Shown piece after piece: positions 1-12,038 of a stretch of DNA of 64,000 nucleotides. Every line of letters begins with the position of its first letter. Within the stretch, counting starts at the first letter, position 1. Source of the stretch: Epiperipatus broadwayi (lineage: Eukaryota; Onychophora; Udeonychophora; Euonychophora; Peripatidae); the NCBI GenBank assembly GCA_028023455.1, contig JAQFVV010006649.1:248001-312000 (forward strand), in the 5' to 3' direction. The translations under genes and the position numbers were made by a program. The notes under the pieces are model-generated. The model made no database searches, was not told where the DNA came from, and was given only the letters and a program-made list of their open reading frames with translations.

Positions 1-240
1 ATGTGCCAATGAACAAATGTTCAATTGGGAAAATACAAAAATATTGGATCGAGAAGAAAAGGTACAAGGAAAAAAATTTAAAGAAGTTACACACATGACA
101 ATGGCAAACAATTTCATAAGCCAATCTAGTATGACTATACATAATGTATGGAAACCACTAATCAACTTTGCTTTTAAGAAAAGGTGGAGAAATTAGGAGG
201 AACCTCATAGATATTAAATTTTCTACTGATAGTTACCTTT

Positions 241-450
241 GGCAGGATGGCTCAGTTGGTTAGTGTTACCTTAAAATTCAATACTCAACAATCTAAGGGT
301 CCAGGTTCGAATCCCACGCTAGTATTCACTGGTCAGGCCAGCAACACCTGAAGAAGCGGAGAGATAATACCTCTCGAAATGCTGGGCATATACTAAACCT
401 GTTTGAAATACTAACAGTTGAATGTATTTGGAATAAAGTTAAAATTTTCT
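241..450 (+). repeat. tRNA-derived SINE with a hammerhead-like tail
   Basis: A Pol III box A (TGGCTCAGTTGG, 248-259) and a perfect box B (GGTTCGAATCC, 304-314) lie 44 bp apart, as in tRNA-derived SINE heads. It is not a tRNA gene: the acceptor ends do not pair and the region between the boxes is not a cloverleaf. Downstream comes CTGAAGA (348-354), a 5-bp GAGAG/CTCTC stem (359-363 with 371-375) and GAAA (376-379), then a tail ending near GGAATAAAG (430-438). The same layout occurs in the Penelope-like ends at 11.9 and 38.0 kb. The 3' boundary is approximate and no target-site duplication was identified. Confidence 0.65.
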
Positions 451-470
451 AAAGATATTCAATACTTACC

Positions 471-3030
471 TTAGATGATGATAATAGTCTAATATAAAAA
501 TACAAATACAACACTAATTTTGCTACATGTTTTTAACAGAATCTAAAATAATTGCAACATTAATTGAACTAAAATAATAAATTAACTTTATCAAGGCAGG
601 AACTAAAATGAATGAATTAATCTAAAACATGTGTGCATAAAGACAAACATACACATTACAGACTTTATGACAACATTGCTTAATATTTTAAAATAATTAA
701 TTAAGAATTATTTAAAATATATTTTGAAAACTTATTGAATATTAAATTTTATAGCTAAATGTGTTACTTTAACATTATATTCTTAACTTGCATACTTATT
801 AACTAGTATTATACTATAATTATAATATTATATTATTAATTTTATTAATAAGTTCAAGTACTATAATTTTAAAAGTTTAAATAAGCTTTTTAGTTGATTA
901 TACATTAAATCTTAATTTATTTTAAGCACAAAAATAATATAGAATGATATTGATAGATAAAAATTTAATTTTTTTAAAATATAAAACTAAACTGTAGCAA
1001 ATACCATGGTCACTATAAATATAGAGAGAAACTGTATAAAACATTTTAAATGTGATATACCATTCAAAGATGACTAGTAACTCTGTTTCCTGGTATATAA
1101 AAAAGGAAAAATACCTTTTATTAGCAATAAATTTATTTTACTTAGTTTTGGCAGCAAATTAAATTTTTCATTCAGTATCAGAATTCTTATTTATCATATT
1201 GTTTAAATTGGAATAATTTAATAGTACAAAAAATAGCGATATTAATTTTATTAATTACAAAATTGTAATTGTATAGAAGATAACCATCCATCTTGTTAAT
1301 TATATAAGTTACTATTGCAAATGCTAATTAGAAATATCGTTTTTCAAATAATATACACTTGTTTTAATTTGAAAAATAACAATATAGGTTTATAATAATG
1401 TTTCAAGTATGCTAATGCTTTGCTAATTTGATCATTTAAAAAAGACATGCTTTAATATATCACAGTAATAAAAGTTTATAGATTTTATTTTTATTTTATG
1501 TATTTTGGGTTATGCAAAAAGTTATGAAAAAGACTACTGATTTAAGCTGGAACTGCATGTATATCACTGAAAGAATTAAGAGAATGAAATGAAATTGAGA
1601 GGATGACAATAAATGAATAACTGAAATCTTAAACTGAATTCCAAGAGATTATATGAAATATAGAAAGAAACAATATGAGATGGGCAGAATTATACACGAA
1701 AGAGCTGGACAGTGGAATAATATTTAAAAACAATGGTGATTAGTTGAATATTATCCAATAATTCTAGAAAACTGTATAGAACAAAGCCATTATTAAAGCT
1801 CCTGGTTAAAGAATGTTACATACCTGTCAAATATATTCTGAAGAATTTTTGACTTCAAAGCTTTCTTTTTAAAGATGATGATATTTTAATCTTATAAGTT
1901 ATCAGCAGTGATCTTTTGAAAATGGCATATTACTAACATGTATTGTGAATAAGTCTGAAAGTTCTATATCAGCTAACTCTATGCTTATTTATTCATAATT
2001 ATTTTGATTCTTTTTTTTTCTATACTTAGAATATTATCTTAAGAGTTTTAAAATGAAAAAAGGAATTAGTGTTAAGTCTATGACAAACTTGTTGGAAATC
2101 ACTTATTTTTAAAGCTTCATTTCTATAATATTAAGAACTTTATTCATCTAAAAAGATAAATTTTCAATTAAAATATTCTACTTTTGAAAAACTACTGTCA
2201 GTTAACTTTTTCATATGGAGCCTTCAAATATTAAAATAATTAAATTTTAAAAAAAAATTAAAATATAAAAAGTTTGCAAAATATAATTATATGGTTTTTC
2301 ATTAAAATCTGCAGTGAGCAGTCAGATGGATTGGATTCATTTATGGGAATAAGCCTCTTATTTAAGAGGAAAAAAATCAATACAAATTTAGACAGACAAC
2401 TTAAGATTAAATATTACACTTACCCTAGTTTCACTATCTCAATATCTTCTAAACCAAGAATTCCCAAGAGGTTGATATCGATCCTCTGGGGTCAATAGCT
2501 TCAATAAAAAAATTTAAGGGTTGATGACAACAAAAATAGACCCCCTTATTACTGCTGTTTATTTGTTACTTCAAAATATCCATGATTCCAAAAAGTAATT
2601 AAATTAAGAAGTAACTTTTTTGATAAAAAACACATTATATATCAAACTTGCAAATGAAAAGGTAAAATGTGTCATTAAAAAAGTCACAAGTAAGAATGCA
2701 TGAAAATGCAAGTAGCACAAACTTGTCTTTGCATTATTTATTGAACATATCAAAGCAAGTGTGGTCACGAAAAAACTTTACATGTCTGCACTTGCTCGTG
2801 ATGGGACAGATGATATTAGCAGAATCTGTCAGTCTTATATGGTCATGCATTCATAAAACACTATAAATTGGTTTGTTTGATGTGACACGCACTTATGTGT
2901 GATTTGAATTTGGAATAGAATTATTTATTGAGTAATACTACGAAAAAAAAAAAATCTGAGGACGCAGTTTATTTGAGTTTACACAAAAATCTTGTTTAAA
3001 ATAAGTACATATTTTATTTTATTTTTATCA
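471..3030. other. AT-rich intronic stretch without recognised features
   Basis: The short open frames here (for example near 2274-2498 and 2669-2866) carry no recognisable domain and are interrupted. Nothing repeated elsewhere in the window was noticed. A poly-A/T tract lies at 2943-2954. Confidence 0.5.
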
Positions 3031-3068
3031 CAGAGGTTGTCAAAATTGTTTGTTAATATGATAATAAT

Positions 3069-4820
3069 ATGACTGAACCAAAAAAAAAATGCAAACAGTA
3101 CAGCTTGGACTATTTAAAGCTAAGATTTGTCTTGACATTATCAAACAAACATTTACCCTCATATGCGAAAAAGTTTTTAGCAATGATGCTATGAAACCAT
3201 CAAAACTAGCAGATCACTTGAACAGAATTCACTTTGATAAAAAAGAAAAAGATCTGTCATACTTTCAATCACTTAAAGATAAAATTCTGAAGAGCATTAT
3301 GATAGATATTCATTTCATCATTGAAGCAAAATGATGATAGATTAAGGGCATCATACAACATATCCCTATTCATCACGAAGTCTGGTGAGACGCACACCAT
3401 AGTGGAGAAACTAATTCTACCAGCCTTTGCAGAGGTACTGAACACTGTACTCAACAAACCTGCACAAGATGTTATAATAAGGATTACTTTGAGCAATAAC
3501 ACAGTTCAAAAACATATCGACGAAATGAGTCATGACATGGAAAATTAATTCTGTAATCATTTGCAAAAAACGTTTTTTTCTCTCCAATTGGACAAGACAA
3601 CATTACCAGGTAATGAAACTTTGTTGCTAGCATATGTTTACTTTATTCAATAACAGGGAGTGCATGAAGACCTGCTTTTTGCTGGAACTTTAGAAACTGA
3701 TACCAGAGGCAAATTGATTTTGAATTTAATGAAGCTATTTTTCATGGAAAAAGTGATTCCATTGACAAATGACTGTTGTGACAGATGGAGCACCAGCTAT
3801 GGCTGGTAGTTATCACAGTTTCATAAGTTACCTGAAACAACACATACCTAAAATGCTTGCAGTTCACTGCGTATTCCATAGGCAACATTTAATAGCCAAG
3901 AACCTTAGCAACAAATTATATCAGTTACTTCAGTTTGTTATAACAGCCGTGAACAAAATTTGACGTAATAATTTGAACATTAAGATTGTTCACTTGATTA
4001 TGCAAGGAAAGCAAAAAAGATTTCTATGAATTGATTCTCCATACCGAAGTCCACTGACTTTCAAAAGGTTTATGTTTGATGAAATTTTGCACTTTTTCAA
4101 TCTGTTTTAGAGTTTTTGGAAGACAAGGAATCCAGTTTGAAAAAAAATTTGCTTAAAAGTAAAACAGATATTGTTTATTTAACCGATTTATTTGTCAAAT
4201 TTAATGATGTTAATTTACAACTGCAAAGAGACAATTTGAATCTCAACAAAGCAAAATCGATCATATCGACCTTTGTTGTCAGATTAACGTTTTTTAAAAA
4301 AAATATTGCAAGATCTGAGCTTTCCCAGTTCCCCAACTTCTTTAAGCTAGGCACAATCTGAGAAGAAAACATCTTGCTGTACGTCAACAACTTTGAGGCT
4401 CTTTACTTAGATTTCAAACCTAGGTTCGAAGATATTCTATCATTGGGAATACGGGACTAGATAATAAACCCATATATTACTAGTGCAGAACCAAATAAAA
4501 TTTTGCAAGATGAGCAGATAATCATCAGCATGAATGAAAATCTCAAGATACAATTCAAACTGGGTTATCAAAAGTTTTGGCTGCAACAAAATATTCTACA
4601 TTTGTACATGGCTCTATGGACTGTTGTACAAAAGTATTTGCTGGCATTTCCATCATTGTATTATCTGGTAGAGAGAGGCTTCAGTGTAGCTTTAAACCTA
4701 CTTCAGAACAGACATCGAATGAATATCACTGAACTTGGAGATTTGAGAATGCAACTCACTAATTTAAAACTGGATATAGATAAATTGTTGACAGATCACC
4801 AGGTGCATCCATCTCATTAA
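3069..4820 (+). pseudogene. hAT transposase relic, ZBED5/SCAND3-like family
   Basis: Pieces of one transposase-like protein run in order on the plus strand but in different frames. There is a partial BED/C2H2-like N-terminus (3089-3334) with ICEKVFSNDAMKPSKLADHL and then FDKKEKDLSYFQSLKDK. Next (3321-3548) is a segment with SGETHTIVEKLILPAF and LSNNTVQKHIDEMSHDME. The catalytic-region piece (3769-3963) has VTDGAPAMAGS and VHCVFHRQHLIAKNLS. The C-terminal dimerisation region (4503-4820) has LVERGFSVALNLLQNRHRMN and ends LLTDHQVHPSH. This order and these motifs match the ZBED5/FAM200/SCAND3-like hAT lineage, which occurs both as transposons and as domesticated genes. Several stops and frameshifts separate the blocks, so the copy cannot make a full transposase. 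Confidence 0.8.
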
Positions 4821-5179
4821 ATTCAGTTTTCCAAGCTAATTTATTTGGTATTCTTATTTTTATAATTCTGATTAAAATCTTTTATTGTTGTAATTTTGTT
4901 GATGTTTAATTCTGTCTGAATATGTTGATTTTTTTACTTCATTTTTATGTTTAATAAAGTGATTTAAATATTTGAATTTGCTTTAAATTTACATATTTAT
5001 TTCATAAATGTCAAAAATTAAAAAAAACTTTGCTCGTATATTAAATGTTGCACAAGATAATAACATATTGCGTAATCTTATATTTTTTTCAATCATTATT
5101 TACAAGTGATTAAAATGAAAAGTTTGATATCTAGTGAAATATTTAATATTGAGTACTGTACAAATTTATTAATTTGAGT

Positions 5180-5275
5180 AAATAAAGTAAATGACTAGGG
5201 AGTCGATGGTTTTAAAAGTTTTTGGTAAAGAGTCTGCAGCTGAAAAAAGTTTGTGAACTCTTGTTCTAAACTCTG
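5180..5275 (+). repeat. Probable right-terminal region of the 3-5 kb hAT relic
   Basis: About 360 bp after the transposase stop, the sequence contains GACTAGGGAGTCGATGG and then AAAAAAGTTTGTGAACTC. This resembles the degenerate right terminus of ZBED-type hAT elements, where a tract of this kind precedes the TIR. No matching left TIR or 8-bp duplication was found, so the element boundaries remain open. Confidence 0.35.
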
Positions 5276-6027
5276 CAAAGTTAAATGCAATAGTAGAGTA
5301 GTTGGACTCTCAATTGAGTTCTTAGGTCCATGAATCACTATTCCAATTTGATTACTTTTGATACTGAAATTTCTTATAAACTCCCAAGTAGCAAATCATT
5401 CAATTATTATTTTTTAAAAACATCTTCTAACTACCTTAAATAACATAGGATCAATATTATACATAATAATATTAAGCTTTTTAGGAAACATACAGTTAAG
5501 ATTTTCCCCCTAGAATTATCATTTTTTAGGATAATATTAAGCTTTATCTGTTTAACTGAAACTTTGACATAAGTTATTAATTTTATTGAATCTAATATTT
5601 CACTTCGGTGAATCAATATTTTGAGATTTCCAAGTCATTTAAGATATCATCAAAATTTTAACAATTTAATTCTTAATCAATAAAACTGTAAGTAGTAGTA
5701 ATAGATTTTTAATTATTTGCTAATTTCAGGCACAACGTATATTTTTGATATATTTTTAAGTAATTCTGAACAATATTTAATTCTATTTTCTTTATTTACT
5801 ATAATTATTATAAACTAGTTAAGCATATAATATTCATTTCTATCAAAACTGGAGGCACGTCACAATAATTATTATAACATATATCATAAAAAATCCCAAG
5901 CATCAAATCGAGAAATTTCCTCACAGATTAAGACCATAAGTCATATACTAATCTGATGATATGGATAAGACAGCACTGGAAAGAAACTAAATAAGTACTA
6001 TCATCTAGCCCCTATTATGGCAGAACT

Positions 6028-6474
6028 GGAGTGGTGGTGGCCAACTTTTGTGTTCATAAGATCTACTTTTTATTTTAAAAATGTGTTGTGATCGACTTGT
6101 TGTCATAGGCGTATTCTAAGTGAAGGGAGGTACAAAATACATACTATTTTTATATATCTATCTAGTAAAAAATAACAATTATTTAACGGACCAAAAAACT
6201 CATGTCCAGGGAAATTAAAGTGACATGAATAATTATTAACAATATTTATTAATTCAAATTGGCTACATTAAGTCAAGATTAAAAATATTATTTTCAATAA
6301 TGATACGTCTTAGTGGACTTCACCTATCAGGAATTGAAAAAAAAATTAAAACAAAAACAAAAACAACTTGAAAATCTTGACTTAATTTGTCTCACTTGTT
6401 ACCTTCCAGCTCTTGCCAGATTGGCCTCGCGATCGACCAGTAGATCACGATCGATTTATTGGATATTGTTCCTG
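6028..6474. mobile_element. Degenerate non-autonomous hAT-type element
   Basis: The left end reads GTGGTGGCCAAC, followed by GATCTACTTTTTATTTTA and GTGATCGAC. The right end has paired GATCGAC/GATCACGATCGAT motifs (6430-6455) and then a decayed terminus. These CGATCG-rich sub-terminal blocks and the GATCTACTTTTTATTTT segment recall widespread short hAT elements whose TIR begins like CAGTGGTGGCCAAC. Both termini have drifted and no clear 8-bp duplication is visible, so the boundaries are approximate. The frame at 6313-6516 is a chance opening through this element. Confidence 0.45.
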
Positions 6475-6479
6475 AAAAT

Positions 6480-7078
6480 AAAAATATTCAATTATTTCAT
6501 TACATACATCTTCTAACATTCACGATGATAGCAGATAAAATAGTCATTTATTTGCTCTGCACTTCTTGAAGTTATCTGATTAATCAATAAAATTAAAAAG
6601 TATAATCAAATTCCTTCATTTATTTAATATCTGAATAGTTTACAGTAATTTATTCTAAAGTAATTTACCTAAACTAAAATCTTTATATTTTACCATCATG
6701 CAAGATAATAAACCAAATGACTTTAAAAGAATAAATAGATGCTATTGTTTTGTTTTTATCAACAAAAAATATTTTTCTTTCAATTTTTTATAATATATTA
6801 CCAGATATTATTAAATTGCAGATAAAATTTTACTATATAATTCTTTATAGATAGAACACTTCCACATCATGTTTACATTTTAGATATCTTTATTCTCTTA
6901 ATTCACAATTATATTTTCTTATATTATTAATAAATTTTTTTTATATCATTTTACAAAAATTTAGAGATTCAATTCTTAATAAATACTTTTGATTTATTCT
7001 CACATATCTTCTTTTCTTCATACATTATCTTGTTTCAGTAAAATACTTACTGATAAATTGTAGTAGTCTCTATAATTA
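6480..7078. other. AT-rich stretch, nothing recognised
   Basis: Low-complexity A/T-rich sequence with no long frames, repeats or motifs that I could identify. Confidence 0.5.
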
Positions 7079-8402
7079 ATGCATCTTTTTAACAGAGTGA
7101 GACATGCAATTAAAAATATTAAGAGCAGAAAAGCTTTAGGAAATGATGGACTTATAATTGATATATTAAAAAAGACAAGTGAAAAAATAGAAAAATTGTT
7201 GGCAAATTTTATACATCAGTGTCTAAATGATAAAGATCTATTAGATGATTGGAAAAACATAGTAATGACATTGATAGTTAAAAAAGTAATAAAGAAGACA
7301 TTAGAAATTACAGACCCATCAGCCTTTTATTAATTCTATACAAATTTTTTATAAGGATAATTATAATTCATCTTCAGCTTATTTTGGATTTTAATTACCC
7401 CCCCCCCCCCCCAAAATAAGCTAGATTTAAAAATGGTTTTAGCACAGTGGATCATATCCAAGTATTGAGAGAAATGATAAAAAAACCAATAAATATGAGA
7501 TGATATTATGTTTTGGATTTATAGATTATAAAAAAACCCATTTCATTCTACAAACATTTCTACAATGATTAAAGTATTGGATCATCAAGATACAGATTGG
7601 GATACTGTCATATTTTTTTTTTAAAAAAAAAAATGTTAAAACGGAATAGCAATGGTTGTATTTCATAGTAATATTAAAAAGATTAACATGAGAAGAATGC
7701 ATGACAGGGCGATTCCATATATCTAAAACTTTTTATAGCAGTTTTACAAAAAAACATTCTAAGAATTAAAATGGACTAGCTTCAGAAAATGTTGCAAGAG
7801 TTATCAGATGAAAGTAAGACCAAAAATAAATGCTAAAAGGACTGAAATAAGATTCAATGGATTTTGATATAAGAAGAAAATAAAAATTAATAATGATGAA
7901 TTAGAAAAAGTAAATTATCAATACAGATGAAAACATAACAAATGAAATTAATCATATAATTAAACTTTGATGAAGTGCTTTTGGTGAAAATAATTTAATA
8001 TTAAAAGTAAATAAGCCTATGTATTTGAAAAGGTTTTTAATAAATGTGTCTTGCTAGTTCATGCTTATAGATCTGAGACTTGCACACTTAATAGAAGAGC
8101 AATACAGAGACTTCAGACCACTCAAAGAAATATGAAAAGATGAATGTTGGAGTAACAAAAAGAAAAAGAAAACAAAATACATAAGTGAAAAAATAAACTG
8201 ATGTTGTTGATACCATTAAAAGAAATAAGAGACTGAAGTTAGGTTAAACGTATTGCTAGAAGAGACTGAGATGGATGGATGAAATAAGGAAGTATGCTGG
8301 TGTAATATTGAGAAGAGAGGCTATAGATAGGAGAAAGTGGTGGATTAAACCTGGAGATCTTTATCCTACAGTGGAGTGATAATAAGTGAAAATGATTATG
8401 AT
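7079..8402 (+). pseudogene. RTE-like LINE fragment (RT to C-terminus), heavily decayed
   Basis: The frame at 7079-7333 contains AIKNIKSRKALGNDGLIIDI, then LLDDWKNIVMTLIVKK: the AI-LK-GKA-G-DGI and W-I+LI+KK signature of LINE reverse transcriptase domain 0-1. Later traces include a STVDHIQVLREM-like segment near 7445-7480 and, near 8070-8130, SETCTLNRRAIQRLQTTQRN, which matches the SETW-L-+-RLQ-TQR block C-terminal to the RT in RTE and related clades. A VKRIARRD-DGW trace follows near 8245-8280, and the fragment ends in a GATAATAAG/GATTATGATGATC tail, as RTE-type elements often do. The YADD-containing core is not recognisable and many stops are present. A run of 15 C residues (7398-7412) interrupts the RT. 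Confidence 0.65.
7398..7412 (+). repeat. Poly-C homopolymer run
   Basis: Fifteen consecutive C residues inside the decayed LINE fragment, conspicuous against the AT-rich background. It may mark expansion in dead sequence, and its exact length may be an assembly estimate. Confidence 0.9.
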
Positions 8403-9538
8403 GATCTCATACATTTTAAATGATATATTTTTATAAATGTTGGATATTTCAGAACCACACCAACAAAATATATTTGTGGAAGATTTATCCTGAACTATGT
8501 AGCAACAAAGCAGTTTAGTTCAAAAATGGAATGACAGATTTGAAAGCTAAAGATTCCTGGATTGAAGTTCAAATTGTCATTTCTGGTATATAAACATCAC
8601 ATGGCTACTTGGTCAATTTAGCATTTGATTTTTTTTTTTTTTAAATAAAGGATAAAAAAAAAAATCACTATACTGTGTTTAATATTTAAAAATAAAATTA
8701 AGATTTGTATAATTTTTCCTCTTTTTAAAATTTATTTTTTATTATTATATCACCATCATTATTTTGAGCTATTCCCAATCCACTGCAAAACAAGTCTTTT
8801 TAAGTTTAATTCAGTTTTTCCAATTTCCAATTCTCTTTTTCACATCAATCTAGCAAACATCATTATCCCATTCATTCATCTTACATATGATCTTAAGATT
8901 TTTATTTATTTATAATTTTTTAGAATTATATTATCCATTTATACTTTCAACGATATCAGTGATAATTGTTGGTTGTTCTCTTTCATTTTTGATCCCTACA
9001 TATTAATCAAATATATATCTCTGTACTTCATTTTGGAAGTGCAGTCTTTATACTCTATTATGTAGAACACATCAATTAAAAATTCTTCCTTTTCTTTGCA
9101 CATAAATATTTTTTTATTTATTATAGAACTATTTTTATTATAAGCACTCAATCCAAATTTAATTATATTTCAATATTATCACTTAAAAATAGTTTTAAAA
9201 ATTCCAAAAGCTGAATTTTTTAAAATAAAATAATCATTACCAAAAAAAAAAATAAAAAAATCATCTATTAAAAACAAAAATTTATATTTTACTGTACAAA
9301 TGTCATGTCACTTATTATATAGTTTATTGCAATAGTCAAGTATTGGAGTTTCCCACATCAGGTTTACCTGTCATTTCTAATATTGTCACATGACTATTAA
9401 GCAAGAAATTACACATTTAATTATTTATTTACATTATAAATATATACAACTTAAATGCCTACGTAATCTCTAATTCTAATTTATAGACTTATAATTTGTT
9501 GTAGCACTTTTTCATCAATCTAGACAGTTAATTTAACG
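8403..9538. other. AT-rich stretch, nothing recognised
   Basis: No coding signature, repeat pair or terminal structure was seen. It contains several poly-T/poly-A runs (for example 8630-8642 and 9241-9250). Confidence 0.5.
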
Positions 9539-9546
9539 GATAGGTA

Positions 9547-10548
9547 TAGGGTTCACTGTTAAATACTGAAGTAAAATTTGTAATTAACAGTAATTACCAA
9601 CAATAAATTTATTTTTAATCAGGATATTAAAAAAAATGAAAGAAATAAAAAATGCTTTATTTAACAGAAAAAAAATACTTGCATAGAAAAATATCCTTTT
9701 ATTGAACAAAAAAAAAAAAAAAAACGAACTTTTTTTAAGAAAATAAAAATGATTTTGTAAAAAAATAAAGTTCTTCAATGTTATGAAAAAAAAAATAGTA
9801 CTATAATCTACTCACATAAATCTTTAGTAAAATAAGATTTTAAAAGCATAAACTATCTGATATTTTTGGTGATAAGCGTGACCTTATCTTTAAAACAAAG
9901 TATCTTGCACTTGAAAAAGCTCTTTCTAATTCAACACTGGTAGCTCTGATAGTATTTAAACTTCGATAGTTTTTCTAGATGCTCAGATCATCTTTCAGTA
10001 GCTTCAAAAAGCCTCATTTCATTGGTTAAAGAAAAGCTACGAAAGATAATGGTTTAGATTTAGCTTTTTTTTGAAGTGTTCAAATCAAAACATGTTCGGA
10101 ACTTCGTAACAGTGATGCAATATTTACATATTTACACCCTACGCAGACTTGAGCATTAAATTTTAAATGGAGTTTAATTTGGCGATTTAGAAAAGGAAAT
10201 ATATATTTGAAAATATTGGAGGGAAAAAGATTGGGATTTATATCTTGAGAATATTTTAACCATGTTCTACTTTGAATATAGTCCTAGACTATTATAAGCT
10301 ACATAAATACTGAATAAATAAGTTTAGAATGGGGATGAAATAGAATTTAATTGCTTTTCGCAAACTTAAAATGACTTCAAAATTAATTTTCCTTTTTCCA
10401 AAAATAAAATGTTTGAAAGCAAATTGTTTTTATGGCAGACTTAAGTAATTTAAAATTTTGTTTTTAAAACTGGTAATAGATATTTCGGTAACGGTAATTT
10501 TTAGAAATCGGTAATTACCGGTAAACAATTACCAAATTTTGAACCCTA
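9547..10548 (-). mobile_element. Decayed hAT element with TAGGGTTC termini
   Basis: The element begins TAGGGTTC (9547-9554) and ends GAACCCTA (10541-10548), perfect 8-bp inverted termini. They are flanked by GATAGGTA (9539-9546) and GATTGGTG (10549-10556), a 6-of-8 match consistent with an old hAT 8-bp target-site duplication. On the minus strand near 9960-9860 the translation gives RATSVELERAFSSARYFVLK followed by IRSRLSPKISDSLCF, the conserved hAT C-terminal dimerisation domain (TSVE-ERAFSSA...K-RSRLS). Sub-terminal repeats of GGTAATTACC type lie near 10500-10530. The remaining transposase is too decayed or deleted to follow. Confidence 0.75.
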
Positions 10549-10556
10549 GATTGGTG

Positions 10557-11776
10557 TTAGTGATGTGCAAAATGTCTCTGGATTGATTCTATGATAGTAA
10601 AAGATGAAACAAAAAAAAAAATACTGAGCCGTTCTGAGATGAAATAGTCTGTTTGCCAATCTATCCATAGTAGTGCTTGCTCATCCTCATGAGTAATTAA
10701 TTGTGTAACTAAATTATTCAATATTAATATATTAAATAGGATAGATTTAACAAATATTTGAAATAAGCTATTTTAGAGATGTAATAAGAATTCATTATTA
10801 TAAATTTCAAGGCAAAGACCATAGAAATCTCTTGATATACAAAATGCTGTATAGTTGAATTTGTCATATACTCATGGTAACTGTAATTTGAAAAGATTTT
10901 CAGTAATGAGTGTAATGAAGAATATAAATATGTTATTCTTAGCTATTAAATAATAAAATGAATGCCATAGATCAGTTTATCTAAAAAATATTTATTTATG
11001 CATATCATTTTCAATTGTATATATAAAATCTCTAAATTATTCATCTTACAATAACTCTTGGTAATTTCATTTCAGCATAAGATATCTTAAAATGATTTGT
11101 GGTAATTAATAAAATAGCTTAAGAAATGCATGCCTGCAATTCTTAGTTTGCTTTATTAGGTTTATGATTAAATGCATCCTGAATTCCTGACTATTTACTA
11201 TCAAATATATTAGGCATAATAGTGCTATTCTTAAAATTTTTTAAACATCATTTGGATTATTGCTTGGTTTCTGATTATTTTCTTCACTGCTATGATTGTG
11301 CCCTTAGTAGACACTCCTCCAAAAAAAATATCAGATATTTCCTATAGTAACAAGAAATTTGTGAAATTCCTGTATTTATTTTTTCAAATTACTATGTTTT
11401 AAAATAGAATGAGAAGTTACAATTTCACGATCCAGGTTTAGTTCAAGTGACAAACTAGATGGTAAAAGATTTACATAAAAGTTGTAATCCCAAGAATTAA
11501 GAGCTCTGAAATATGACATTTATTTATTATTTCTTCTTTAAAATAAATAAATAAAAACAATCTCCTAAATTCTCATGAAATTATTTTTTCACTTCTTTTA
11601 AGTTGTATTGGATGAAAGACGTTTGATATGGAGAGTTCTGACCTTGAGAACTAATAATTCATATATACAGTATTCTGTCTGCATAATTATTTAACAAAAA
11701 AATATATAAAAAAAAAAACAGTACACATTCATAATTTTTTTTTTAAATTTTATATAATTTAATTTTTTAGTTCATG
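10557..11776. other. AT-rich stretch, nothing recognised
   Basis: No domain traces or repeats shared with other parts of the window. Poly-A runs occur near 10610-10620 and 11707-11719. Confidence 0.5.
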
Positions 11777-12038
11777 TATATTGCTTATAATACTTTTTTC
11801 ATATAGACTTCAATGCAAACAAATTTTCTTAAAAAAGTTCTTTATTTTTCTTACAGTTTCGACTGTCCAGCACTCTTCATCAGAGCTTTATCCAACCTTC
11901 TCGGCTTTAAAGAAGAGGAGGTTGGATAAAGTTTTGATGAAGACTGCAGGACAGTCAAAACTGTACGGAAAATAAAGTTTTTTAGGAAAATTTGTTTGCA
12001 TTGAAGTGTATATGAAAGAAGTATTATAAGCAATATAT
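11777..12038. repeat. 262-bp palindrome made of two Penelope-like ends
   Basis: The left arm (from TATTGCTTATAATACTT) is mirrored by the right arm (to AAGTATTATAAGCAATA), with both arms near 115-120 bp and a central loop around 11903-11912. Each arm carries the same signature in outward orientation: CTGATGA, a GACTG/CAGTC-type stem, GAAAC, then CTGTA and AATAAAG. This layout also occurs at 38011-38060 at the 3' end of a Penelope-like element. Arm divergence (GAAAC in the left, AAAAC in the right) shows independent decay. The open frames at 11781-11975 and 11851-12168 are a by-product of the palindrome. Confidence 0.8.

Noticed and set aside
241-326. A functional tRNA gene
   Set aside because: Box A and box B are good, but acceptor ends do not pair, the anticodon region is not a stem-loop of normal size and a SINE-like tail follows.
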